Positions 35,423 through 44,994 of a DNA stretch of 64,000 nt are shown here, piece after piece. Both the position numbers and the translations under genes were made by a program. Under the pieces are notes generated by a model, which searched no databases, had not been told where the DNA came from, and saw nothing but the letters and a program-made list of their open reading frames with translations. Positions within the stretch are counted from its first letter, which is position 1, and each line of letters begins with the position of its first letter. The stretch is from contig JAEWKZ010000055.1 in the NCBI GenBank assembly GCA_023393525.1, forward strand, positions 1 through 64,000, written 5' to 3'. This stretch comes from Pseudomonadota bacterium (GTDB lineage: Bacteria > Desulfobacterota > Desulfovibrionia > Desulfovibrionales > Desulfomicrobiaceae).

Positions 35423-36438
35423 CCGGCATGGAGCGCGTGCTTGCCGCCCTGCGCGGGGAGCCGGCGGATCGCCGGGCCTTTACCCTGGCCTTGAGCCTTT
35501 ACGGTTCCAGACTTTCGAAGTGCCCGACGAAAGAGTACTTCAGCGATCCTCGGCGCTATCTGGAAGGGCAGCGCGAGGTCGCGCGCTTCGTTGACCCGGA
35601 TATTCTGTTTTCTCCCTTTGCCCTGCCCTTTGAAGCCCTGGCCTACGGAGGGGAAGGGGTTTGGCTGGAGCGCTTTCCACCCAACATCCGCAAGCCCCCG
35701 TTTCGCGAGCGGGAAGAGATCGAGCCGCTGGGCGACGCCATGTTCCTGGATCGGGGCGTGTCCTATCTGGTGGAGAGCACGCGTCTTGTGGCGGAGGAGT
35801 TCGGCCCCGCCAAACCCGTCTGCGCCGTGGTCACCGCCCCCGTGGATCTCCCGGCCATGCTGCTGGGCATCGAGACCTGGCTCGAAATTCTGCTTTTCGA
35901 TCAAGACCGCGCCAGGCGCCTGCTCGACATCGCCGTGGATCATTTCCTGCGCCTGAGCGGGGCCTACTTCGCCGCCGGAGCCGCCTTCGTGGCCATCCCG
36001 GTCATGTTCGCCAATCTGCGCATCGTCACCCAGGCCCTGCTCGAGAAAACCATCCTGCCCGAACTGATCCGGGCCTTTGCCCAGGCCAAGGGGCCCCTTG
36101 TCTATCATCACGGCGGCAACCGCATCGTGGATCACCTCGGGCTTTGCTCCGACCTGCCCAACGTGGCCGGATTTCTGCTCGATCCGCGCGACAACCTGTC
36201 CGAGGCCAGGGATATCCTGGGTCCCGGAAGGCTCATGCTCGGCAATGTGAGCGGGCCGGGGCTGGCGCGCATGCTCCCGGACAAGGCGTATGCCTCCGTG
36301 TCCGCGCTGCTGGCCGATCGCGCCTCGGACAGGAATTTCGTGCTCGCCTCGGCGCACGCCGACATCCCCTGCGACACGAATCCCGACACCCTGCTGGCCG
36401 TGCGCCGGGCGCTCGAAGACGCCGGAGCGGTGGCATGA
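35419..36438 (+). CDS. uroporphyrinogen decarboxylase-family methyltransferase (MtaA/CmuA-like)
   Basis: The 339-residue TIM-barrel protein resembles MtaA, which moves methyl groups between corrinoid protein and coenzyme M or similar acceptors. Sequence landmarks are DPDILFSPFALPFEALAYGG and VTAPVDLPAMLLG. The zinc motif of MtaA-type proteins, HxC, is HHGGN here, so a cysteine ligand is missing and zinc binding is uncertain. A CDTNPDTLLA segment near the C-terminus keeps one Cys. Translation is coupled to the corrinoid protein upstream and the DUF1638 gene downstream. Acceptor and donor are unknown. Confidence 0.82.
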   Translation: MTGMERVLAALRGEPADRRAFTLALSLYGSRLSKCPTKEYFSDPRRYLEGQREVARFVDPDILFSPFALPFEALAYGGEGVWLERFPPNIRKPPFREREEIEPLGDAMFLDRGVSYLVESTRLVAEEFGPAKPVCAVVTAPVDLPAMLLGIETWLEILLFDQDRARRLLDIAVDHFLRLSGAYFAAGAAFVAIPVMFANLRIVTQALLEKTILPELIRAFAQAKGPLVYHHGGNRIVDHLGLCSDLPNVAGFLLDPRDNLSEARDILGPGRLMLGNVSGPGLARMLPDKAYASVSALLADRASDRNFVLASAHADIPCDTNPDTLLAVRRALEDAGAVA

Positions 36439-37013
36439 CGGATATCCTGGCCATCTGCTGCGGCATCTTTCAGGCCGAACTGGCCGTGCTCGCTCCCGCT
36501 TTTCCGCGCCTGCGCATGGTTTTTGCCGACTCCATGCTGCACATGCGCCCACTCCTGCTCCAGGACCGCATCGACGCCCTGCTTGAACTGCACAATCCCG
36601 ACAAGACGCTCTTCGTCTACGGAGACTGCACGCCGCGCATCGTCGAGCTGTGCCGCAAGCCCGGCTTCGCCAAGACCGAGGGCGTCAACTGCTGCGACAT
36701 ACTGCTCGGCCGCGAGGAGTACAGACGGCTGCGCAAGGCCGGCGCCTTTTTTTTCCTGCCGGAATGGACGGTGCGCTGGCGCGAAGTCTTTGAGTCCGAA
36801 CTGGGCTTTTCCGGCATGCGCGTGGCGGGTCAAATGCTGCGCGAGGTGCATTCGCGCTTCATCTATCTGGACACCGGAGTCATGCCCGTGCCCTGGGCGT
36901 TGCTGGACGAGATCAGCCGTGAATTGGAGATGCCCATGACCGTTTCGCCGTTGGGTCTTGGATGCCTGGAGCACAAGATGGCGGCCGCCCAGGAGAAGCT
37001 CGATGCCCGGTGA
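36435..37013 (+). CDS. DUF1638 protein
   Basis: The 192-residue protein has a cysteine-rich pattern (ICCGIFQAEL, YGDCTPRIVELC, GVNCCDILLG) typical of DUF1638, a family of unknown function found beside corrinoid methyltransferases in methanogens and sulfate reducers. The conserved Cys and the neighbours suggest a metal- or corrinoid-linked role in methyl transfer. The start overlaps the preceding stop by four bases; the stop overlaps the next kinase start by 11 bases. It is a Pfam domain of unknown function, so no reaction is claimed. Confidence 0.85.
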   Translation: MTDILAICCGIFQAELAVLAPAFPRLRMVFADSMLHMRPLLLQDRIDALLELHNPDKTLFVYGDCTPRIVELCRKPGFAKTEGVNCCDILLGREEYRRLRKAGAFFFLPEWTVRWREVFESELGFSGMRVAGQMLREVHSRFIYLDTGVMPVPWALLDEISRELEMPMTVSPLGLGCLEHKMAAAQEKLDAR

Positions 37014-39033
37014 CAGAGGAGATTCGCGGGCCTTTTACCAGCTCTTCGCCGACTTGGCTTCGGGCACCCTCGAACACGTGACGGACCCGGTCAGCTGCGC
37101 CGAGTACGTGGCGTCCCAGGTCCGCGAGCTGCTGGGCGTTAAGGCCGTGGCCGTGGTCGCCTGCCAGGGGGGCGATTCCCCCCACCGCCTTCTGGCCGTG
37201 CGGCCTGTGAGGCACGAGAGCCTGCTGCGGGAAGAAGCCGTCGATCAGCTCATCCACGCCAGTCACGCCTCTCACCTGGCCATGTCCGTCAGCCCGGAGG
37301 ATCGGACCCCGTCCGGGGCGCTGCTGCGTTCACTGGGGTTGTCGGACTCCGTGATCGTGCCTCTGCGCGTCGGCCAGGAGATGATCGGCGCCCTTGTCTT
37401 GCTTGGACTGATGGACGTGAGCGGCATCGACACCATTGTCCACAGTCTGGACCGCCTGTCTTCGCTGCTGGCCCTGATCATGCGTCAGGCCGACCAGTAC
37501 CGGGATCTGGAACTGGCCGTGCGGGAACGCACCGCCGAGCTGCAGGCGACGCGCGACCGGCTGGAGGAGCAGCACGCGTTTCTGTCTTCCCTGCTTTCAA
37601 GTCTGCCCAATCCCGTGTGCGTCCAGGACGTGGATGGGCGCGTCCTGCGCTGCAACCCCGCCTTCGCCGTTCTGGCCGGAAAGAGCGAACAGGAGCTTGT
37701 CGGTGGGCAGGAATTCCTGGGGGGACAGCTTCCTGCGTCGGAATTCGCCTCGGACGGGGGCCAGGGCGAGTTCGGTTTTCTCGCCCCGGACGGCAGTGAT
37801 CGGCGCATGCTGGCTTCCCGCGCTCCGTTTCATACCAGGCAGGGGCAACTGGCCGGGTTCATAAACGTTTTGACCGATGTCTCGGATCTGGCCGCGGCCC
37901 GCCTGGCCGCGGAGGCCTCCAGCCGTGCCAAGTCGGAATTTCTGGCCAACATGAGCCACGAGATCCGTACGCCGCTCAATGGCATTGTCGGCATGATGCA
38001 GCTTTTGAGTCGATCTTATCTGGACGCCGAGCAGAAAGAGTATGTGTTCACGGCCATCCGTTCATCGCAGCGCTTGACCCAGCTTCTGACCGACATCCTC
38101 GAAATCTCGCGCATCGAAGCAGGCAAGATGACCGCCGCCGCCAAGGAGTTTCGTTTTGCGGATTTGCGGGATTCCGTGCGCGACCTCTTCGCCATTCCGG
38201 CCCGGGCCAAGGGGCTCGCGCTGACCTTCGACATGGACGACTCCATCCCTTCCCATGTCGTGGGCGACGAGGGCTGCCTGCGGCAGATACTGTTCAATCT
38301 GGTCGGGAATGCCACGAAATTCACTTCCAGGGGCGGCATCCGCGTTTCTGCCCGTCGTCTGGACGACGGCGGGGCGATGGATGTGGAGTTTGTCGTGGCG
38401 GACACGGGCATGGGCATTCCGAAGGAGCGTCAGGAGGACATATTCAGCGCCTTCACGCAGGTCGACGGCTCGGCCGTGCGGGAGCACGGAGGGGTCGGGC
38501 TGGGCCTGGCCATCGTCAAACGCCTGGTCGACATGCTGGGCGGCTCGATCTTTGTCCAGAGCGACATCGGCCAGGGCACGACCATGACCGTGCGGGTTCC
38601 GCTTTTGCCCGCGACGTCGTCGTGTCCGGCGCGGGAAGATTCTTTATCGGCTGAGGTCAGGGGCAAGCGCGTGCTGGTGGTGGAGGACGACCCCATCAAC
38701 CAGATGGCCCTGACCCGGATGCTCAAGAAGCTCGGACATGTCTCGACCTTGGCCCACAACGGGCGGGACGCCCTGGACAAGCTTGGACAGCACGAATTCG
38801 ACTGCGTGCTGATGGACATCCAGATGCCGGTCATGGACGGGCTCGAAGCCACCCGCCTCATTCGCGCGGCCACGCTCGACCGGGTTTGCCCCGACATCCC
38901 GGTCATCGCCCTGACCGGCCACGCCATGCCCGGAGACCGGGAGAATTTCCTGCGACAGGGCATGACGGCGTATCTTGCCAAACCCGTGGATATGGACTGC
39001 CTGGCCCGCCTGATCGGCGAAGTCACGGCCTGA
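37003..39033 (+). CDS. hybrid sensor histidine kinase / response regulator
   Basis: From the ATG at 37003, preceded by AGGAG, the product has 676 residues. Order: a GAF-like region (about 10-160), a PAS domain (about 195-310), HisKA with the phospho-acceptor in FLANMSHEIRTPLNGIVG, HATPase (DTGMGIPKERQEDIFSAF, GVGLGLAIVKRL), and a REC domain (VLVVEDDPINQ, LMDIQMPVMDG). No membrane helix is present, so it senses in the cytoplasm. It ends the corrinoid operon and may couple methyl-transfer state or its substrate to a phosphorelay; the output partner is not encoded here. Confidence 0.9.
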   Translation: MPGDRGDSRAFYQLFADLASGTLEHVTDPVSCAEYVASQVRELLGVKAVAVVACQGGDSPHRLLAVRPVRHESLLREEAVDQLIHASHASHLAMSVSPEDRTPSGALLRSLGLSDSVIVPLRVGQEMIGALVLLGLMDVSGIDTIVHSLDRLSSLLALIMRQADQYRDLELAVRERTAELQATRDRLEEQHAFLSSLLSSLPNPVCVQDVDGRVLRCNPAFAVLAGKSEQELVGGQEFLGGQLPASEFASDGGQGEFGFLAPDGSDRRMLASRAPFHTRQGQLAGFINVLTDVSDLAAARLAAEASSRAKSEFLANMSHEIRTPLNGIVGMMQLLSRSYLDAEQKEYVFTAIRSSQRLTQLLTDILEISRIEAGKMTAAAKEFRFADLRDSVRDLFAIPARAKGLALTFDMDDSIPSHVVGDEGCLRQILFNLVGNATKFTSRGGIRVSARRLDDGGAMDVEFVVADTGMGIPKERQEDIFSAFTQVDGSAVREHGGVGLGLAIVKRLVDMLGGSIFVQSDIGQGTTMTVRVPLLPATSSCPAREDSLSAEVRGKRVLVVEDDPINQMALTRMLKKLGHVSTLAHNGRDALDKLGQHEFDCVLMDIQMPVMDGLEATRLIRAATLDRVCPDIPVIALTGHAMPGDRENFLRQGMTAYLAKPVDMDCLARLIGEVTA

Positions 39034-39072
39034 GCATAAGCGACCTCAACGTTTCGGCAGGAGCGATGCCGC

Positions 39073-39822
39073 ATGAATTGGATCAGAGCCATTTCGCACA
39101 GGAATTATTTTTTCGCGCTGACCTTTTTGTTCAGCATCGAATTCGCCGTGCTCGCCATCGAGCCCCACCATCGAAAGGACTGGGCGCTCGAGAACGCGCT
39201 GGTCGTTCTTTTCCTGGCCTTTCTTTTTCTGACCATGAAAAGGATGCCTTTTTCCAGGATATCCTACACGCTGATCTTCATCTTCCTGGGCATCCACGAG
39301 ATCGGCTCCCACTACACCTACTCCGAGGTCCCCTACGACGCCTGGTTCCAGGCCGCCTTCGGCACGACCTTCAATGAACTGGTCGGCTGGGAGCGCAACA
39401 ATTTCGACCGCATCGTGCATTTTCTCTACGGGCTGCTGCTGGCCTATCCCATCCGCGAGGTCTATTTTCGCGTAGCCCAGGCGGACGGGTTCTGGGGCTA
39501 CTTCCTGCCCCTTGATTTCGCCATGTCGACCTCCATGCTCTACGAACTGATCGAATGGGGCGCGGCGGAATTCTTCGGCGGGGATCTGGGCATAGCCTAT
39601 CTCGGCACCCAGGGCGACGTCTGGGACGCGCACAAGGACATGCTGCTGGCCAGCATCGGGGCGCTCATCGCCATGCTCGTCACCCTGGGTCTGAACATGC
39701 GCCTGCAGAAGGATTTCGCGCGCGAATGGTCGCGCAGCCTGACGGTCAAGCACCCCCGGCCCCTGGGCGAGGACGAGATCGCGCGCATGCTCGACGAGCA
39801 GCGGGACGACGGAAAGGCCTGA
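39073..39822 (+). CDS. DUF2238 (YjdF-like) membrane protein
   Basis: The 249-residue protein has about six hydrophobic segments and the DUF2238 sequence HEIGSHYTYSEVPYDAW followed by NNFDRIVHFLYGLLL and TQGDVWDAHKDMLLASIGA. Conserved charged residues within membrane segments (His, Asp, Glu) suggest transport or catalysis, but the family is uncharacterised. It follows the hybrid kinase by about 40 bases and may be co-transcribed, and it ends at a strong terminator shared with the opposing efflux operon. Confidence 0.85.
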   Translation: MNWIRAISHRNYFFALTFLFSIEFAVLAIEPHHRKDWALENALVVLFLAFLFLTMKRMPFSRISYTLIFIFLGIHEIGSHYTYSEVPYDAWFQAAFGTTFNELVGWERNNFDRIVHFLYGLLLAYPIREVYFRVAQADGFWGYFLPLDFAMSTSMLYELIEWGAAEFFGGDLGIAYLGTQGDVWDAHKDMLLASIGALIAMLVTLGLNMRLQKDFAREWSRSLTVKHPRPLGEDEIARMLDEQRDDGKA

Positions 39823-39845
39823 CGCCCTTTGTTTCCGGCTGTTCG

Positions 39846-39879
39846 AAGCCCCCGGGTCCAGGAATCCGGGGGCTTTTTT
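39846..39879. terminator. bidirectional terminator
   Basis: AAGCCCCCGG and CCGGGGGCTT pair across a ten-base loop, followed by six T on the plus strand. It lies between convergent genes, so it may end both. Confidence 0.85.
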
Positions 39880-39891
39880 CCGTCTGGGGGG

Positions 39892-41004
39892 CTACCCGAA
39901 GCGTCTGCGAAAGATGATCACCGCCACGCCCAGCGTGCCCACGGCGATGATCGCCAGCGGAACGGCGCTCTGGAGCACGAACTGGGCGGAGACGTCCTTT
40001 AGGAAGATGCTTTTCACGATGACGATGAAATGGCGGATGGGGTTTATCCAGGTCGCCGTCTGGAGCCACTGGGGCATGTTTTCCACCGGGGTGGCGTAGC
40101 CGGAGAGCAGAATGGCGGGCATGATGAAGGCGAAGGCCCCGAGAAAGGCCTGCTGCTGGGTGGCGCAGATGGCGCTGATGAAGAACCCGACCCCGACCAG
40201 GGCCGCGAAGTAGAGCACGCTGCTTGCGTAGATGAGGGCCAGGGAGCCGGACAGGGGCACCCTGTACACGAAGACGGCGGCCAGGATGATGACCGTGGCC
40301 TGGAACAGCCCCACCAGGAGCACGGCCGCCGCCTTGCCGAGCATGATCATTTCCGGGGTCAGGGGCGAGACCAGAAGCTGGTCCAGGGTCCCGTGCTCCC
40401 GCTCCCGGGCCACGGACAGGGCGGTCAGGATCAGGGCGCTGACGGTGAGGATGATGGCCACGAGGCTCGGCAGGATGAACCACTGGTATTCGAGGTTCGG
40501 ATTGTAGCGGTGGCGCACGATCAGCTCGGAGGCCGGGAGATTTCCCGCCGCCCGGCTCCTTTCGTTGAAGAAGTGCGTGGTAATGTCCTGGACGTAGCTG
40601 GCCGCGATCTGGCTGCTGTTGGAGCGGCGGCCATCGAGAAGCAGCTGCATGGGGGCGGGAAGCCCCGCTTCGACCTTGCGCGAGAAATCCGGTCCGAAGC
40701 GGACCACCGCGATGGCTTTCTGGCCGTCCAGAATCGTCGCGATCTGTCCGGCCCCTGACAGATGGATGATCTTCGTGAAGGCCTCCGCGGCTGAGAAGCG
40801 ATGGATCAGTTCCGTCGAAGCCGCTCCGCCGTCCTCGTTCAGCACGGCCAGGGTGTTGTTCTTGACTTCCAGGGTCGCGGCCAAAGGAAAGAGGATGACC
40901 TGCAAGAGGACGGGGATGACCACGAGCTTGCGGCTTTGCGGGTCGGCCAGAAGAATCTGCAGCTCCTTTCTGACCAGGGCCAGGATGCGGCGCAGCCAGA
41001 TCAT
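39892..41004 (-). CDS. ABC-2-type permease of an efflux pump (YbhR-like)
   Basis: The 370-residue protein has the ABC-2 export-permease pattern: one N-terminal helix (about residues 22-42), a large periplasmic domain (about 50-180), then five helices after RYNPNLEYQWFILP. The sequence SVAREREHGTLDQLLVSPLT is the typical cytoplasmic loop that meets the ATPase. It is the last gene of a four-gene pump (HlyD-type adaptor, dual ATPase, two permeases) and overlaps the previous permease gene by four bases. It forms the inner-membrane channel with its sister. Confidence 0.9.
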   Translation of the reverse strand: MIWLRRILALVRKELQILLADPQSRKLVVIPVLLQVILFPLAATLEVKNNTLAVLNEDGGAASTELIHRFSAAEAFTKIIHLSGAGQIATILDGQKAIAVVRFGPDFSRKVEAGLPAPMQLLLDGRRSNSSQIAASYVQDITTHFFNERSRAAGNLPASELIVRHRYNPNLEYQWFILPSLVAIILTVSALILTALSVAREREHGTLDQLLVSPLTPEMIMLGKAAAVLLVGLFQATVIILAAVFVYRVPLSGSLALIYASSVLYFAALVGVGFFISAICATQQQAFLGAFAFIMPAILLSGYATPVENMPQWLQTATWINPIRHFIVIVKSIFLKDVSAQFVLQSAVPLAIIAVGTLGVAVIIFRRRFG

Positions 41005-42128
41005 GCGTCCAGCCTGCGCCTGGTCTTGAGCGCGGTCAGGGTCAGGAACAAGGCGCTCGTTCCGGTTAAGAAGAGGATGTCGGGGATGAGGATTTCCCAG
41101 ACATCTCCGGCCAGGAAGATGGTCTGCAGGGAGCTGACCAGATAGCGCGGCGGCAACAGGTAGGTCAGGGCCCTGATCGGGGCGGGCATGCTGGAGATGA
41201 CGAAGAACGCGCCCGAGAGCATGACGGCGGGCAGAAAGGCCACGTTGAGGGTCGTCTGGGCGCTGTCGAACTGGTTGCGCATGATCGACGAGATGAGAAG
41301 GCCGATGCCGAGCATGCTCAGCAGAAAGACCGTGGTGACCAGAAGCAGCGCCCCCACCGAGCCACGGAAAGGCACGCCCATGACGTGCACTGCGGCCAGG
41401 GCGACCACGGACATGGAGGTCATGCCCAGCGCATAGTAGGGCAGGAGTTTGGACAGCAGCAGTTCGGCCCGGGTCGCGGGCGAGGCGAGAAGAGCCTCCA
41501 TGGTCCCGCGCTCCCATTCGCGGGCCACGACCAGGGAGGTCAGCATGGCGCCGATGACGGTCATGATGATGGTGATGGAGCCGGGGATGAGGTAGTGGCG
41601 GCTGATTGCCGCCGGGTTGTACCAGTAGCGCACCTGCATGTCCGCGCCCTGGACGGCGTCCCGGCCCAGGTCCCGGGCCCTGGTCTGCTGCCATTCCTGC
41701 CAGGCGTTTTTCATGAAGGCCGCGATGAAGTTCGCCGTGTTCGGCTCGGCTCCGTCGGTGACGACCTGGATGGGGGCCGTTTCTTGGCCGCCGTCCACGA
41801 TGCGGGAGAAGTCCTGGGCCAGGACCGCGTAGCCCCGTATCGCGCCCGTTTCGAGCAGGGCGTCGAGCTTGGCCCGGCTGCCGGGGAATATCTCAAAATA
41901 GGGCGAGCCGGTCAGCTTGGCCGTGAATGACGCCGCCACCGGCCCGCCGTCCTCGTCGCACAGGCCCAGGCGCAGGCGTGTGGTGTCCAGGTTCAGTCCG
42001 TAGCCGAAGATGACCAGCAGGATCATGGGCAGCACGAAGGCGATGATTCCGCTGCTCGGGTCACGCAGAATCTGGCGGGTTTCCTTGAGGCACAGGGCGA
42101 GAAGCCTTCGCGGGGAGATGAATTTCAT
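41001..42128 (-). CDS. ABC-2-type permease of an efflux pump (YbhS-like)
   Basis: The 375-residue sister permease has the same plan, with VVAREWERGTMEALLASPAT as the ATPase-facing loop and RYWYNPAAISRHYLIPGS before the helical bundle. It overlaps the dual ATPase gene by four bases and the next permease likewise, so the stoichiometry is set by translational coupling. The pump type is known in Enterobacteria for exporting drugs and cations; cargo here is not known. Confidence 0.9.
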   Translation of the reverse strand: MKFISPRRLLALCLKETRQILRDPSSGIIAFVLPMILLVIFGYGLNLDTTRLRLGLCDEDGGPVAASFTAKLTGSPYFEIFPGSRAKLDALLETGAIRGYAVLAQDFSRIVDGGQETAPIQVVTDGAEPNTANFIAAFMKNAWQEWQQTRARDLGRDAVQGADMQVRYWYNPAAISRHYLIPGSITIIMTVIGAMLTSLVVAREWERGTMEALLASPATRAELLLSKLLPYYALGMTSMSVVALAAVHVMGVPFRGSVGALLLVTTVFLLSMLGIGLLISSIMRNQFDSAQTTLNVAFLPAVMLSGAFFVISSMPAPIRALTYLLPPRYLVSSLQTIFLAGDVWEILIPDILFLTGTSALFLTLTALKTRRRLDA

Positions 42129-43840
42129 GAGGTTTCCTGCCTGCGGATAAGCTCGATGAACGCATCTTCCATGGTCGGGTCCGGCAGGGCGGACGAGGCC
42201 ACGTCGGCCTTGAGGTCGTCCGGCGGGGCCAGGGCGATGAGCCTGCCGTGATAGACCAGCCCGATGCGGTCGCAGTATTCGGCCTCGTCCATGAAATGGG
42301 TGGTGACCATGACCGTGACCCCTTTTTCCACCACCCCGTTGATGTGGTTCCAGAATTCGCGGCGGGTGATGGGGTCCACGCCTGAGGTCGGCTCGTCGAG
42401 AAAGAGGATGTCCGGTTCGTGCATGGCGGCGCAGGCCAGGGCGATGCGCTGCTTGTAGCCCAGGGACAGGTCGTCCGTGGTCGTGTTCAGGAACCGCTTG
42501 AGGTGAAAGGATTCGATCATCGAGTCCACGGCCTGGCGCTGTCTGCCCCGGGCCAGACCGTAGACGCCGGAAAAGAATTCGAGGTTCTGTCGCACGGTCA
42601 GCTTGCCGTAGAGGGAGAACTTCTGGGCCATGTAGCCCAGTCGCTCCCGGGCTCTGGCCGGGCTGCGGCGGAGGTCGATGCCCATGACCTCGGCCCGGCC
42701 CGAGGTGGGCTTCAGGAGGCCGCACATCATCTTGAAGGTCGTGGATTTGCCCGCGCCATTGGGGCCGAGCAGACCGAATATCTCCCCCTGTCGGACCTCG
42801 AAGCTGACCCGGTCCGTGGCCGTGAAATCGCCGAAACGCTTGGTCAGCTCCTCGGCCCGGATCAGGCCGCCCCGAGCTTCGCTCCGGGGGCGCATGGCCG
42901 CGGCCAGGGCGGATTCCCCGCCCGGTCCGCCTCCCAAAAGGTCGATGAAGGCGTCCTCGAAACGCGGCGCAACCTCCTTCCAGCGCGGGCTTCCTGCGAT
43001 GCCCAGAGGCGAGGGGTTCGGCCGGGGGGCATCCTCTTTCAGGACCACGCGCAGGTTGCGGCCCTGGATGACGCCGTCGGTCACCTCCGGCTGCTTGAGC
43101 AGGGTCGCCAGGGCCCGCCGCCTGCGGCCTTCCACCCCGGCCAGATGCAGGCAGCGCCCCCGCAGCCGGCCGGTCAGGTCGCCGGGATTCCCCGTGAACA
43201 GAAGCTTGCCCTGGCTGAGCAGAAAGACCGTGTCGCAGGCTTCGGCCTCGTCGAGATAGGACGTGCTCCAGACCACCGCGATGCCCTCTCCGGCCAGTTC
43301 GCGCACCATCTTCCACAGTTCGCGCCTGGAGATCGGGTCAACCCCGACTCCCGGCTCGTCGAGCAGGAGCAGCTCCGGTTTGCCCAGCAGGGCGCAGGCC
43401 AGGCCGAGCTTCTGCTTCATTCCGCCCGAAAGCCTTCCGGCCAGACGCGTCGTGAAGCGGGCCAGGTCGGTGAACTCGAGCAGACGCGCGAAGGTCTGCT
43501 TCCGCTCCTCTCCGGTCACGTTTCGCAGGTTCGCATGCAGGGTCAGGTTTTCGATGACCGAGAGGTCTTCATAAAGGCCGAATTTTTGCGGCATGTAGCC
43601 CACCCGCAGGCGCAAGGCGGAGGCCTGGGTCACGGGGTTTTGGCCCAGCGTTTCGATCCGCCCTCCGTCGGGGCGCAGTAGTCCGGCCATGAGGCGTATC
43701 AGGGTCGTTTTCCCGGCTCCGTCCGGACCGGCGATGCCGGTGACGATGCCGGCCTCGATGGCCCCGGTGACGCTGTCCAGGGCCGGCGCAGCCAGGCCGG
43801 GAAAAGTCTTGCCGACCTCTGACAGGGTTACGACGGCCAT
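42125..43840 (-). CDS. dual-domain ABC ATPase of an efflux pump (YbhF-like)
   Basis: The 571-residue protein carries two complete ATP-binding domains. Domain one: Walker A GPDGAGKTT, signature LSGGMKQKLGL, Walker B LLLLDEPGVGVD. Domain two: Walker A GPNGAGKST, signature LSLGYKQRIAL, Walker B LFLDEPTSGVD. Fusion of two ABC-2 ATPases is characteristic of YbhF. A linker region rich in arginine and proline (about 240-310) lies between. It energises the two permeases encoded downstream. The HlyD-family adaptor is encoded just upstream, three bases away. Confidence 0.92.
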   Translation of the reverse strand: MAVVTLSEVGKTFPGLAAPALDSVTGAIEAGIVTGIAGPDGAGKTTLIRLMAGLLRPDGGRIETLGQNPVTQASALRLRVGYMPQKFGLYEDLSVIENLTLHANLRNVTGEERKQTFARLLEFTDLARFTTRLAGRLSGGMKQKLGLACALLGKPELLLLDEPGVGVDPISRRELWKMVRELAGEGIAVVWSTSYLDEAEACDTVFLLSQGKLLFTGNPGDLTGRLRGRCLHLAGVEGRRRRALATLLKQPEVTDGVIQGRNLRVVLKEDAPRPNPSPLGIAGSPRWKEVAPRFEDAFIDLLGGGPGGESALAAAMRPRSEARGGLIRAEELTKRFGDFTATDRVSFEVRQGEIFGLLGPNGAGKSTTFKMMCGLLKPTSGRAEVMGIDLRRSPARARERLGYMAQKFSLYGKLTVRQNLEFFSGVYGLARGRQRQAVDSMIESFHLKRFLNTTTDDLSLGYKQRIALACAAMHEPDILFLDEPTSGVDPITRREFWNHINGVVEKGVTVMVTTHFMDEAEYCDRIGLVYHGRLIALAPPDDLKADVASSALPDPTMEDAFIELIRRQETS

Positions 43841-43843
43841 GTC

Positions 43844-44821
43844 TCAGTCCGCCAGACGCACCGTGACCGGCATGCCTTGCCGCAACCCTTGGTCGGCGTC
43901 TTTGATGACCACGTGGAAACGATAGACCAGGGCGGTGCGCAGTTCCTCGGTCTCCACGGATTTCGGCGTGAATTCCGCCCGGGGGGAGACGTCGCCGATC
44001 TGCCCGTGGTAGGGTTCGGGGCGCGAATCGGTGAAGACCAGCGCGTTGCGGCCGGGATGGACGAGGCCGAGTTGCGGTTCGGGGGCATAGGCCCGGACGC
44101 GGACAGGGGAAAGGAGACTGACGGTCAGGGCCGTGCTTCCGGCCTGGACCATGCTGCCCGGCTCCACCACGCGGGTCAGGACCACGCCCGTCTCGGGCGC
44201 GGCGAGAACCGTGTCGGCCAGCTGCGTGCGGGCCTGGGACAGGGCGGCGCGGGCCGCTTCAAGCCCCGCTTCGGCCTGTCTGATCTGTTCGGCCCTGGCT
44301 CCGGCCAGGACCAGGTCCAGTGCGGCCTTGGCCCCGTCGCGCCTGGCCTGATCCGCTTGAAATGCGCTGCGCGCGGTGTCGAAGTCCTGCCTGGCCACGG
44401 CCCCGCTGGCGACCAGTTCTTTTTGCCGTTCGAAGATGAGCCGCGAGTTGCGCAGGGCCGCTTCGGCCGCGGCCAGACTTTTACGGGCCTGTTCCTTTTC
44501 TTCGGGCCTGCTGCCGTTGCGCAGTTCCGCGACCCGGGCCTCCAACTGGCCGACCTGCGCCACGGCCTGGTCCACAGCGTTGCGGAAGGGCTCGGGGTCG
44601 AGGCGGGCCACTGTTTCTCCGGAAACGACCCCGTCGCCTTCCTCCTTCAGAACCTCCGCGATTCTGCCTCCGACCCGAAACCCCAGGCGCACTTCACGAA
44701 TATCGACATTGCCGTGGAACACCGGCGCGGGCGCCCCCGGTTGCGGGTTCACGGCATTCCAGGCGAACCATCCGCCCACGGCGAAGACCGCGATCACGAG
44801 CAGGAGAATAATGCGTTTCAT
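43844..44821 (-). CDS. HlyD-family membrane fusion protein (YbhG-like)
   Basis: The 325-residue protein has one N-terminal membrane anchor (IILLLVIAVFAVGGWFAW), a lipoyl-like segment (FHGNVDIREVRLGFRVGGRI), a long helical hairpin (about residues 75-205) and a beta-barrel end. It is the periplasmic adaptor that links the inner-membrane ABC pump to an outer-membrane channel of the TolC type, which is not encoded here. First gene of the four-gene pump operon. Length and architecture fit YbhG. Confidence 0.88.
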   Translation of the reverse strand: MKRIILLLVIAVFAVGGWFAWNAVNPQPGAPAPVFHGNVDIREVRLGFRVGGRIAEVLKEEGDGVVSGETVARLDPEPFRNAVDQAVAQVGQLEARVAELRNGSRPEEKEQARKSLAAAEAALRNSRLIFERQKELVASGAVARQDFDTARSAFQADQARRDGAKAALDLVLAGARAEQIRQAEAGLEAARAALSQARTQLADTVLAAPETGVVLTRVVEPGSMVQAGSTALTVSLLSPVRVRAYAPEPQLGLVHPGRNALVFTDSRPEPYHGQIGDVSPRAEFTPKSVETEELRTALVYRFHVVIKDADQGLRQGMPVTVRLAD

Positions 44822-44950
44822 GTGGAATAAATACGGCCAAAGAGAGTGTTAATCAACTGATGGATGAGGAATTTTGACGAGGCGGACATATGGGCTGGCA
44901 AGGAGGGCAGACTGTGCGGAACGTGCTTTCGGCGGCGTGGTTCCGGGATG

Positions 44951-44978
44951 CGAAACGCCCGGAGGGCCGGGCGTTTCG
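44951..44978 (-). terminator. hairpin terminator-like element after the peroxiredoxin gene
   Basis: CGAAACGCCCGG and CCGGGCGTTTCG pair perfectly with a four-base loop, 16 bases after the leftward peroxiredoxin stop. There is no long T-run, so it may act as an attenuator or mRNA-end stabiliser. Confidence 0.65.
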
Positions 44979-44994
44979 GAAGGGATGCGCGGGG

